DNA of 48,411 nucleotides from NCBI GenBank assembly GCA_012974305.1, contig JAAXQN010000022.1:1-48411 (forward strand). Reading direction: 5' to 3'. The notes beneath the pieces were generated by a model. The model saw only the letters and a list, made by a program, of their open reading frames with translations. It did no database searches and was not told the DNA's origin. This stretch comes from Candidatus Methylomirabilis sp. (GTDB lineage Bacteria > Methylomirabilota > Methylomirabilia > Methylomirabilales > CSP1-5). The position numbers and the translations under genes were made by a program. Below, piece by piece: positions 38,709 through 46,828 of this stretch (position 1 is the stretch's first letter; every line of letters starts with the position of its first letter).

Positions 38709-39701
38709 ATGATTGGATCAATGGTCACGTTTCTTGCTGGCGTCGTCGCCCGTCTCAATTGCTCGAAGCTTGCGCGGCGGGGGAGCGAAATGCTCCAGCG
38801 ACTTGCCGAGCGAATAGATCACTCCGGGCAGGGAAGAGGGCGTCTTCACGCGGGGAACGGTTGGGGTGTGCCCTTGAGGAGAGGTGGACGGGTCTCTCTG
38901 GTCGGGGCAGGGCCAGGCGAACCGGGTCTCCTGACCCTCAAAGGAAAGCTTTGCCTCGAAGAAGCGGACGTGGTCGTCTACGATTATTTGGTGAACGAAT
39001 CTCTCCTGACGAACTGCCGCCCCGAGGCAGACCGAATCCATGTTGGGAAGCCGGGGTCGTACCAGAGGCTGTCCCAGGAGGAGATTAATCGCCTCTTGAT
39101 CGAGCGGGCCAGGGAAGGCAAGGTGGTCGTCCGTCTCAAAGGGGGGGACCCATTTATCTTTAGCCGCGGAGGGGAGGAGGCGGAAGCACTTGCCGAGGCA
39201 GGGATTCACTTCGAGGTCGTGCCGGGAGTTACCTCGGCTATCGCCGTCCCAAGTTATGCCGGGATTCCCCTCACACACCGAGACTTGGCTTCCACGGTGG
39301 CGTTTGTGACCGGGAACGAAAACCTGACGAAGGAGACCTCAGGAATCGACTGGAAAGCCGTCGCCGGGATGGGGACCATAGTCTTTCTCATGGGAGTCAG
39401 TCGGCTGTCCCTGATTGTGGCGAGGCTCGTTGAGGAAGGGCGCGACCCAGAGACTCCCGTCGCGGTGATACAGTGGGGGACCTTGCCCCGGCAAAAGACC
39501 GTCACGGGCACGCTGCGAGACATTCGAGAAAGGGTGAGGGGGATGCGGTCACCCGGTATCATCGTCGTCGGAGAGGTGGTAAGGGTTCGAAACCGCCTCA
39601 GATGGTTTGAGGAAGGCATGTTCGTTCGCGAGACTGCAGCGACCCAAACGCAGAGACGCGAGGCGGTCCTCAGCAAGCTGATCCAACCGGAGTCTGCCTA
39701 G
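38709..39701 (+). CDS. cobA: Uroporphyrinogen-III C-methyltransferase (start uncertain)
   Basis: VSLVGAGPGEPGLLTLKG, VVRLKGGDPFIFSRGGEEAEAL, VPGVTSAIAVPSYAGIPLTHR. Confidence 0.94.
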   Translation: MIGSMVTFLAGVVARLNCSKLARRGSEMLQRLAERIDHSGQGRGRLHAGNGWGVPLRRGGRVSLVGAGPGEPGLLTLKGKLCLEEADVVVYDYLVNESLLTNCRPEADRIHVGKPGSYQRLSQEEINRLLIERAREGKVVVRLKGGDPFIFSRGGEEAEALAEAGIHFEVVPGVTSAIAVPSYAGIPLTHRDLASTVAFVTGNENLTKETSGIDWKAVAGMGTIVFLMGVSRLSLIVARLVEEGRDPETPVAVIQWGTLPRQKTVTGTLRDIRERVRGMRSPGIIVVGEVVRVRNRLRWFEEGMFVRETAATQTQRREAVLSKLIQPESA

Positions 39702-39762
39702 GCTTGTGAGGTCGAAAAATTTTCGGTACAATGCATCTGCGTTTTCCAACGCGGAGGCAGCT

Positions 39763-40002
39763 TTGGCGCGAAGACGAGTACATCTCACTTTTCCCGGAAA
39801 GCTCATGAACGAACCACTGTTGTGGAAGATGAGTCAGCAGTTCGATCTCGTCTTCAACATCCGTCGGGCGGACTTCACCGAGGGGATTGGGTGGCTTATG
39901 GCGGAGTTGGAGGGAGATGAAAAGGGGCTGCAGAGCGGTATACGATGGCTGGAAGAACAGGGCGTCCATGTGGACCCGATCGAGCAGGACGTCGTCCAGT
40001 GA
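39763..40002 (+). CDS. NIL-domain protein
   Basis: TTG start after GGAGG; MARRRVHLTFPGKLMNEPLLWKMSQQFDLVFNIRRADFTEGIGWLMAELEG. Confidence 0.78.
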   Translation: MARRRVHLTFPGKLMNEPLLWKMSQQFDLVFNIRRADFTEGIGWLMAELEGDEKGLQSGIRWLEEQGVHVDPIEQDVVQ

Positions 40003-40066
40003 GATTTCGCTTGACAGCATCGGCCCCTTTTGGTGATATTAGTGGTTAATTGAATAGAATTTCACT

Positions 40067-40188
40067 TCTCATCGAGAGCGGCTGAGGGACTGGCCCGACG
40101 AAGCCGCGGCAACGGCCCGCCGTCATGGACGGCGGGAGACGTGCTAACTCCTGCACCTCGATCTTGCGTGTCGGGGTGAGAGATGAGA
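40067..40188 (+). ncRNA. SAM-I (S-box) riboswitch aptamer
   Basis: CTCATC...GAGAGCGGCTGAGGGACTGGCCCGACGAAGCCGCGGCAACGGCC...GGTGCTAACTCCTGC-like core...GATGAG (P1 closing). Confidence 0.93.
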
Positions 40189-40213
40189 GGGTGGATGCGC
40201 AGTGGTTATGCAA

Positions 40214-40244
40214 CCCCTTCTCATACGGAGAAGGGGTTTTTTTT
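40214..40244 (+). terminator. Rho-independent terminator of the SAM-I expression platform
   Basis: CCCCTTCTC-ATACG-GAGAAGGGG-TTTTTTTT. Confidence 0.93.
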
Positions 40245-40259
40245 GGGATTGTAAGGGGT

Positions 40260-40493
40260 ATGGCGACACGGCGTCTCTCTCTGACGTTTCCTTCGGATTT
40301 GATTAAGGAACCGGTCATCTACCGGGTTTCGAAGGAGTGCAACCTGGTTCCCAACATTCGAAAGGCCCGGATCACCGATACCACTGGTGAGGTGATTTTG
40401 GACTTTCAGGGACGAGAGGAAGACCTCGAGAGAGGGATAACCTACCTCGTTGACCGCGGCATTACGGTTGAGGAAGTTCAGGAGGAACGATAA
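40260..40493 (+). CDS. NIL-domain protein (second copy)
   Basis: MATRRLSLTFPSDLIKEPVIYRVSKECNLVPNIRKARITDTTGEVILDFQG; clear paralog of 39763..40002. Confidence 0.85.
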   Translation: MATRRLSLTFPSDLIKEPVIYRVSKECNLVPNIRKARITDTTGEVILDFQGREEDLERGITYLVDRGITVEEVQEER

Positions 40494-40536
40494 CGGCGCT
40501 GGATATGTCCGCCAGGTCCATGCGCAGGAGGGTTCG

Positions 40537-41817
40537 ATGGCGAAAATCAAGGGGCTACGGTGCCGTGAGTGCGGCCGTCCCTATCCGGCCAAGCCGCTAC
40601 ATGTCTGTGAGTTCTGCTTTGGGCCGTTGGAAGTTGACTACGATTACGCCAGTCTGGAGAAGGTAGTCAACCGCAAGCGGATCGAGGCCGGCCCACCGAC
40701 TATGTGGAGGTATCGCGATTTGCTTCCGATCGAGCAGGAGGTGCCAGTCGGAGAGCACTGCGGCATGACCCCCTTGATCCGGGCAAGACACCTCGAAAAA
40801 GCCCTTGGGGCACAGGAAGTCTACATCAAAAACGATGCGGTCTGCCACCCGTCCCTCTCTTTTAAGGACCGTGTCGTCTCGGTCGCCGTGACCAAGGCGA
40901 TGGAATTTGGTTTTGACGTCGTTTCATGCGCCTCGACCGGGAACCTCGCCAACTCTGTTGCTGCCCATGCGGCGGAAGCGGGTCTCAAGAGTTTTATCTT
41001 TGTCCCGGCCGGCCTGGAGCAGGGAAAGATCGTTGGGACATTGATTTACAGTCCCATTTTGGTGGAAGTCGATGGGAACTACGATGAAGTCAACCGGCTG
41101 TGCAGCGAGATAGCCGACAAATATGGTTGGGCTTTCGTGAACATCAATATCCGGCCGTATTACGCAGAGGGTTCCAAAACCTTCGGCTATGAGATTGCCG
41201 AGCAACTGGGCTGGCATGCTCCGCGACACATCATTGTCCCTTCCGCCGGTGGTTCGCTAGTCACGAAGATTTGGAAAGGGCTGAAGGAGTTTTGCCAGTT
41301 GGGACTGATCCCGGAGTGTCATACCCGGATGCACGTGGCACAGGCGGCTGGGTGCAATCCGATCGTGGCGGCTATTCGCAACGGGTGTGACACCATCCGG
41401 CCCGTCCGCCCTGACACGATTTGTAAGTCGTTAGCCATTGGCAACCCCGCGGATGGATACTATGCCTTCAAGGCAGTCGAGGAGAGCACCGGGTATGCGG
41501 CCGATGCCAGCGACGAAGAGATCGTCGATGGGATGAAGCTTCTCGCCGAGACCGAGGGAATCTTTACGGAGACCGCGGGCGGGGTCACGGTGGCTGCGGC
41601 CAAGCGATTGATCGATACGGGGGTTATTCCCCGTGACGAGAGCATTGTGCTTTCCATCACTGGAAACGGCCTCAAGACGCAGGAAGTGGTCTTTAACGCC
41701 CTCAGGCCCACCGTTTCCGTCAAGCCGTCGTTGAAATCCTTCGATGAGGCGATCGCGGAACGGCCAGATCTCGAGGCAGATTTCATTTCTCAGGCCCCAA
41801 CCAACATTCAGGGATAA
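40537..41817 (+). CDS. Threonine synthase-like PLP enzyme with N-terminal zinc ribbon
   Basis: CRECGRPYPAKPLHVCEFCFGPLE; HPSLSFKDRVVSVAVTKA; CASTGNLANSVAAHAAEAG. Confidence 0.88.
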   Translation: MAKIKGLRCRECGRPYPAKPLHVCEFCFGPLEVDYDYASLEKVVNRKRIEAGPPTMWRYRDLLPIEQEVPVGEHCGMTPLIRARHLEKALGAQEVYIKNDAVCHPSLSFKDRVVSVAVTKAMEFGFDVVSCASTGNLANSVAAHAAEAGLKSFIFVPAGLEQGKIVGTLIYSPILVEVDGNYDEVNRLCSEIADKYGWAFVNINIRPYYAEGSKTFGYEIAEQLGWHAPRHIIVPSAGGSLVTKIWKGLKEFCQLGLIPECHTRMHVAQAAGCNPIVAAIRNGCDTIRPVRPDTICKSLAIGNPADGYYAFKAVEESTGYAADASDEEIVDGMKLLAETEGIFTETAGGVTVAAAKRLIDTGVIPRDESIVLSITGNGLKTQEVVFNALRPTVSVKPSLKSFDEAIAERPDLEADFISQAPTNIQG

Positions 41818-41832
41818 CGTGTGGAGGAAACC

Positions 41833-42108
41833 ATGAGCGTCCTCGTCCGCATTCCGACACCGCTCCGAAGCCTGACGAAGGGCCAGGCTGAGGTTCAGGA
41901 AGAGGGGAGCTCTGTTCAGGAGCTCATAGAAAACCTGGAGGACAAGTACAAGGGATTAAAAGAGCGGCTTTGTGATGGGCAGGATATCCGCCGGTTCATT
42001 AATATTTATGTAAACGACGAGGATATCCGCTTCCTTCAAGGAACCGAGACACCGCTTAAGCCTGGAGATCAAATTTCTATCGTCCCAGCCATTGCTGGGG
42101 GGAGGTAA
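41833..42108 (+). CDS. MoaD/CysO-like ubiquitin-fold sulfur carrier ending in GGR
   Basis: MSVLVRIPTPLRSLTKGQAEVQEEG...RRFINIYVNDEDIRFLQGTETPLKPGDQISIVPAIAGGR*. Confidence 0.92.
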   Translation: MSVLVRIPTPLRSLTKGQAEVQEEGSSVQELIENLEDKYKGLKERLCDGQDIRRFINIYVNDEDIRFLQGTETPLKPGDQISIVPAIAGGR

Positions 42109-42155
42109 TCCCCCAAGCTGCCTCGCATATAATCCCTGACCCACCATAAGATGGG

Positions 42156-42194
42156 ACGCCCTCCCGGGTGCCATACAGCCTGGAAGGGCGTTTT
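42156..42194 (+). terminator. Rho-independent terminator after Ubl3
   Basis: ACGCCCTCC...GGAAGGGCGT-TTT. Confidence 0.75.
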
Positions 42195-42414
42195 GCTTTC
42201 AAAAAGCGTAATTGTAACTGACCGGCACACGGGTTGCATCTGAAGGCCGAGGGCAAACTCGTCGTTGTGGGCGGCGAGTGTCAAGAGGCGTGTAAAGATA
42301 ATCGAATTTCTGCCGATATACCTTATCAGAGCTAGGAACGTGGTTGCCGTCTCTGATATGGACCTGCCTCACGTGCAGCCATTGAACAGTTCATCGGGGA
42401 GAGGGAGCCGATAT

Positions 42415-42606
42415 ATGGCTTGCGGAGGAGACATGACGGAGAATGAAAACGGTTTTGACATCCATCGGTGTGACGGCTGCGGTGGGGCTTTGACAAAACG
42501 CGAGCAGCTCTACGGTTTGTGCAGCAAGTGCGAGAATACTGTACCGTCCATATCAAAGAATCCGCGGAAGACACGGAAACAGAGCAAGGAGCGGCGCTCA
42601 GCGTAG
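42415..42606 (+). CDS. Small zinc-ribbon hypothetical protein
   Basis: CDGCGG...CSKCE with basic C-terminus. Confidence 0.5.
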   Translation: MACGGDMTENENGFDIHRCDGCGGALTKREQLYGLCSKCENTVPSISKNPRKTRKQSKERRSA

Positions 42607-42661
42607 CATAAGCGTTGTCAGTAGCGCAAGACCCACGCGCATGGTGCATTGATACAATCAT

Positions 42662-42683
42662 GGGCCTCGATGGCCCTTTTTTT
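42662..42683 (+). terminator. Rho-independent terminator
   Basis: GGGCC-TCGAT-GGCCC-TTTTTTT. Confidence 0.8.
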
Positions 42684-42954
42684 ATGTCCTCGCGACCGTG
42701 CATGCCATCCTACACTGCCGACCTGCCGACAAAAAAGTCCCACGCCTTCCAAGGTTTCCCGACGGAGGATGTCGGGAGACGGTTGTCAGAAAGTGACCTG
42801 CCGTGTTAGACTTGGGCCTCCCGACGGGTGGTTTCTTTCTAAGTGGGGGGAAAGGTGTGTTTGTTTCGGGCCCCACGGAGGATAGCCCACTTTCGAGATT
42901 CCGACGCCGCCACGCGACGGCGGATCCTTACCGACACGCACCTGGGGGGAAGTG

Positions 42955-43752
42955 ATGCGCATCGTTGTGTGTCTCAAGCAGATCATCGATCCCGAGCTTC
43001 CCAGCAGTCAATTTAAAATTGATCCAGGGTCAAAGCGACAGCAACCAAATGGTCACCCGCTCGTCATCAGCCCTTACGATGAAAATGCCCTTGAGCTCGC
43101 GCTGCAGCTCAGAGACCAAACTGCTGGCCATGTGACAGTGCTCAGCGTCGGGCAGTCTTCGGCAGTCAGCGCCCTCCGCAAAGGGGTGGCCATGGGTGCG
43201 GACGAGGCTGCCTTGATCAGCGATCCTGCCCTTGAGGGATCCGATGCCTTTGGGATTGCTGCCGCATTGGCCCAAGGGATTCAGAAGCTAGGGCCACCAG
43301 ATCTGGTCCTCTGTGGTTGCGAGTCCGGAGACTGGGCCGACAGGATCATTGGCCCCATTCTGGCGGAAGCGCTTGGAATCCCCTGTGTTACCTATGTTGC
43401 CAGGGCGGAAAAACATAACGGTCATGTGCGAGCCCAGCGGGTGGTGGAGGAGGGTTACGAGATTTGGGAGGTTACGCCACCTCTGTTGCTCACCATCCTC
43501 AGTCACGAATCGAATGTCCCCAGATATCCGAAGGTCAAGGACATCATGACTGCCTCCCGGAGGCCAATCTCGACATGGTCTCTCAGTGATATTGGTCTCG
43601 ATACGGGACATGTCGGGAACGCGGTCACCCGAGTTGAGATCCAGGAGCTTACCCTGCCGACCCGAGAGTCTCGCTGTGAGTTCCTCGAGGGAGAGCCAGG
43701 GGGGCAAGTCGCGTCGTTGATCACGAAACTCCGAGAGAAAAAGGTGATTTGA
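42955..43752 (+). CDS. etfB: Electron transfer flavoprotein subunit beta
   Basis: MRIVVCLKQIIDPE, SPYDENALELALQLRD, GADEAALI, CGCESGDWADRIIGPILAEALG. Confidence 0.94.
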   Translation: MRIVVCLKQIIDPELPSSQFKIDPGSKRQQPNGHPLVISPYDENALELALQLRDQTAGHVTVLSVGQSSAVSALRKGVAMGADEAALISDPALEGSDAFGIAAALAQGIQKLGPPDLVLCGCESGDWADRIIGPILAEALGIPCVTYVARAEKHNGHVRAQRVVEEGYEIWEVTPPLLLTILSHESNVPRYPKVKDIMTASRRPISTWSLSDIGLDTGHVGNAVTRVEIQELTLPTRESRCEFLEGEPGGQVASLITKLREKKVI

Positions 43753-43755
43753 GCC

Positions 43756-44736
43756 ATGGGCGGAATCTTTGTGTTTGCCAAAGTGGAGAATGGAGTTCCC
43801 TCCCGTTCAACCCTCGAACTCTTGGGCGGTGCCCAAAAAATCGCTGCGGGGCTGGAGGAGCCTGTCACTGCCGGCCTTCTGGGCCAGGGTGATGCGGCTC
43901 TCTTGTACGCCTATGGGGTGGAAACTGTCTATCGGGTCGATCATCCCCTGCTGAAAGAATACCAGGCTGATTTACATTTGCTGGCCTTGGAACGGATCGG
44001 CCGGACGGCTGAACCCCGGGTCATCCTCCTGCCTGGAGATTCCTTGGGTCGAGACCTCGCCGGTCGCCTGGCCTTCCGCCTCCAGACAGGAATTGTCACA
44101 GAAGTAATAGACATCGACGTGCACCCTTCAGAAAAAAGTCTGCGCTTTACTCGCCAGGCCTATGGAGGCAAGGCCATAGCCGCTATCGTTCCGAAGGCCT
44201 TTCCCGTGGTCGCAACACTGAAGCCCCGGACCTTTGATCCGGCTGCCCGAGCGGGCGACAGGACAGGAACAGAGATCCCGGTAGAGGCTCCCCTCGACGG
44301 TGCGCAGGCAGGAACCCGGTTGGTGGAACGTGTCCAGGAGGAGACCACAGGTGTGAAACTCGAGGATGCCCAGGTGGTGATCTCTGGTGGCCGGGGGCTC
44401 GGAGGCCCCGAGGGATTCGACTTGTTGGTGGAGCTTGCCCGTGTTCTCAAGGGAGCGGTGGGGTCGTCACGGGCTGCCACCGATGCCGGATGGGTTCCCT
44501 CCTCAATGCAGGTGGGGCAGACAGGAAAGACGGTCAGCCCGGACCTGTATATTGCTGTTGGGATTTCTGGGGCTACCCAACATGTGGCCGGGATCAGTGG
44601 CGCCAAGACCATTGTCGCCATCAACACAGATCCAGAGGCCTCTATCTTTAAGGTTGCTCACCTCGGAATCGTGGGTGACTACAAGGCAATCCTTCCTCCC
44701 TTGATTGCCAGGTGCCGCGAACTCGTGGGGGGATAA
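43756..44736 (+). CDS. etfA: Electron transfer flavoprotein subunit alpha
   Basis: VISGGRGLGGPEGFDLLVELA, GSSRAATDAGWVPSSMQVGQTGKTVSPDLYIAVGISGATQHVAGI. Confidence 0.96.
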   Translation: MGGIFVFAKVENGVPSRSTLELLGGAQKIAAGLEEPVTAGLLGQGDAALLYAYGVETVYRVDHPLLKEYQADLHLLALERIGRTAEPRVILLPGDSLGRDLAGRLAFRLQTGIVTEVIDIDVHPSEKSLRFTRQAYGGKAIAAIVPKAFPVVATLKPRTFDPAARAGDRTGTEIPVEAPLDGAQAGTRLVERVQEETTGVKLEDAQVVISGGRGLGGPEGFDLLVELARVLKGAVGSSRAATDAGWVPSSMQVGQTGKTVSPDLYIAVGISGATQHVAGISGAKTIVAINTDPEASIFKVAHLGIVGDYKAILPPLIARCRELVGG

Positions 44737-44739
44737 GGC

Positions 44740-46713
44740 GTGGACCAGGTGCCGTCCAGAGAAATCTACTGGAACATTTCAGAGCACCTGTTCCTCTATA
44801 TCCTCTTCCTGCCTTTTCTCGCCATCTTTCTGTACGGTTGCTACAGAGCCTGGGGCGCCCTCCTGCTCGGCAAGGGAGAGGTGCGGCTCGGTGAGCTGAA
44901 AGCGCGCCTCAAAGCGCTCACCAACCAGGGCTTCTTGCAGCGGCGGATCGCCCAGGAGAAATACGCTGGCCTCATGCATCTCACCCTCTCCTGGGGATTT
45001 CTCGTCCTCTTCATCGCCACCACCTTGGTTGCTTTCCAGGATTACTTTGGCCTCCCGGTCCTCCAGGGTCCCTTCTATCTCTACTTCATGTCACTCACGG
45101 TAGACGTCTTCGGCGTCGCGGCTGTCCTTGGAACGCTGATGGCTATCATCCGGCGATTCGTTCGCCCTCCAGCCCGCCTGATAGAGCCCCGGGGACCTGA
45201 TCGTTTCGGCTGGCTCCTTATTCTTTTCTTGGGTGTCCTGTTGACCGGATTCCTTGTGGAAGGGCTCCGGATCGCGGCAACCGGCGACGCATGGGGTCCC
45301 TGGTCGCCCGGAGGGTGGGTTTCGGCGCTTCTCTTCCGCGGTGTCGGGGCGGGGTATGCGGAAGCGTTTCATCAGGTCCTTTGGTGGGTGCACGCTGCAC
45401 TCTCCTTTGGCTTCATCGCTGCCATTCCGTATACGGGTGTGTTTCATCTGTTGACGGCCCCGGTCAACGTCTTTCTCCGTAACCCGCAGCCCTCAGGCGT
45501 GCTCAGCCCATTGGCGGTGGAGGAAGAACGGCTGGGGGCCTCGACCATCAGGGACTTCACGAAGAAGGCCCTTTTGGATCTGTACGCTTGCACCGAGTGC
45601 GGGCGATGCCAAGACGCCTGTCCCGCTTGGACCACTGGGAAACCCCTGACCCCCAAAGGGGTGATCCTCGATCTTCGGGACCATTTGACGAAGGTTCACC
45701 GCAACGAGGAGACCCGGCAAATGGTCGGCGAGGTGATCGCCGAGGATGTCATCTGGGCCTGCACCACGTGCGGGGCGTGTCATGAAGCCTGTCCCGTCTA
45801 TATCGAGCCCATTCCCAAGATTCTGGACATGCGCCGTCACCTCGTGATGGAAGAGGCGAGGTTTCCAGAGCAGATGCAGGAGGTACTCAGGAGCCTGGAG
45901 ACTCGTGGGCATCCGTATAAAGGGGTGAGTGCCGGCCGGGCCGATTGGGCCAAGGGACTCCGGATCCCCGAGGCGGCGAAGCTCAAGGAAGTAGATCTCC
46001 TGTACTGGGTCGGCTGCGCGGGCGCTTTTGATGAACGCGGCCAACAGGTAAGTCAGGCCATGGCGCAGGTGCTGGAAGCGGCTGGGGTGGAGTTCGCTAT
46101 CCTGGGCAATGAAGAGCGCTGCACGGGAGATCCGGCCAGGCGGATCGGTAATGAGTATCTTTTTCAACTCCTGGCCCAGGAAAACATTACGACCTTGAAC
46201 CGGTACCAAGTGAAAAAAATTGTGACCGCCTGTCCACACTGCTTCAACACGCTGAAGCACGAGTATCCCCAGTTTGGTGGGGAGTTCGAGGTTGTCCATC
46301 ACAGCCAATTTTTGGCCCAGCTCCTGCGGGATGGGCACTTGGATCTCCGCAAGCGATTCAGCGGAACCGTGAGCTTTCATGATCCCTGCTACCTTGGGCG
46401 TCACAATGGAATTTATGATGATCCCCGGTCAGTGATTGGTCACTTTCCGGGCTTTCACCAGGTCGAGATGCCCAGGTGTCGCGAGAAGGGGTTCTGCTGT
46501 GGTGCCGGCGGCGGACTGATGTGGACCGAGGAGCGGATTGGCAAACGGATGAACCTCGAGAGAACGGATGAGTTTTTAACGACCGGAGCATCTGTCGTGG
46601 CCACTGCCTGCCCCTTCTGCCTGACAATGATGACCGACGGAATCACCGTACGCGGGAAGAGTCAGGCGGTGAAAGCCTACGATTTGGCTGAGCTGGTGGC
46701 CCGCGCACTATGA
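44740..46713 (+). CDS. Membrane b-type cytochrome/HdrD-like 4Fe-4S/CCG protein, likely ETF:quinone oxidoreductase
   Basis: NarI-like TM region; [27 protein letters not shown] motifs [24 protein letters not shown]; directly downstream of etfBA. Confidence 0.88.
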   Translation: MDQVPSREIYWNISEHLFLYILFLPFLAIFLYGCYRAWGALLLGKGEVRLGELKARLKALTNQGFLQRRIAQEKYAGLMHLTLSWGFLVLFIATTLVAFQDYFGLPVLQGPFYLYFMSLTVDVFGVAAVLGTLMAIIRRFVRPPARLIEPRGPDRFGWLLILFLGVLLTGFLVEGLRIAATGDAWGPWSPGGWVSALLFRGVGAGYAEAFHQVLWWVHAALSFGFIAAIPYTGVFHLLTAPVNVFLRNPQPSGVLSPLAVEEERLGASTIRDFTKKALLDLYACTECGRCQDACPAWTTGKPLTPKGVILDLRDHLTKVHRNEETRQMVGEVIAEDVIWACTTCGACHEACPVYIEPIPKILDMRRHLVMEEARFPEQMQEVLRSLETRGHPYKGVSAGRADWAKGLRIPEAAKLKEVDLLYWVGCAGAFDERGQQVSQAMAQVLEAAGVEFAILGNEERCTGDPARRIGNEYLFQLLAQENITTLNRYQVKKIVTACPHCFNTLKHEYPQFGGEFEVVHHSQFLAQLLRDGHLDLRKRFSGTVSFHDPCYLGRHNGIYDDPRSVIGHFPGFHQVEMPRCREKGFCCGAGGGLMWTEERIGKRMNLERTDEFLTTGASVVATACPFCLTMMTDGITVRGKSQAVKAYDLAELVARAL

Positions 46714-46810
46714 CGGTTCAGAGTTGAGAGTTCAGGGTTCAGAGCCACCAACTCGACATTAAGCGGCGTTCATCCCTGAACCCTGAACCATGAAGGCTGA
46801 ACCGTGAACT
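46713..46810. repeat. Intergenic GTTCAGGGTTCAG-type repeat with inverted copy
   Basis: GGTTCAGAGTTGAGAGTTCAGGGTTCAGAG...CCCTGAACCCTGAACCATGAAGGCTGAACCGTGAAC. Confidence 0.65.
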
Positions 46811-46828
46811 CCCACCCGAGGTGGGGCA

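Noticed and set aside
40125-40259. N-terminal extension of the NIL ORF
   Set aside because: This stretch is the SAM-I riboswitch and terminator, not coding sequence; the real start is ATG 40260.
27474-42108. Antiviral ubiquitin-like (Bil/CBASS-type) conjugation system
   Set aside because: E1, Ubl and JAMM genes are present, but there is no E2, nucleotidyltransferase or effector. The flanking genes (sat, cysH, sulfite reductase, cysM, rhodaneses) point to sulfur metabolism.
42790-42950. Structured RNA leader before etfB
   Set aside because: Only a short CGCCG...CGGCG hairpin is visible; not enough to support a riboswitch class.
45493-46404. 303-aa minus-strand ORF
   Set aside because: Antisense to the Fe-S/CCG oxidoreductase, whose cysteine motifs clearly define the real strand.
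46713-46828. Cobalamin riboswitch before the BtuF-like gene
   Set aside because: The spacer is filled with GTTCAGGG-type repeats and no B12-box-like core was found.
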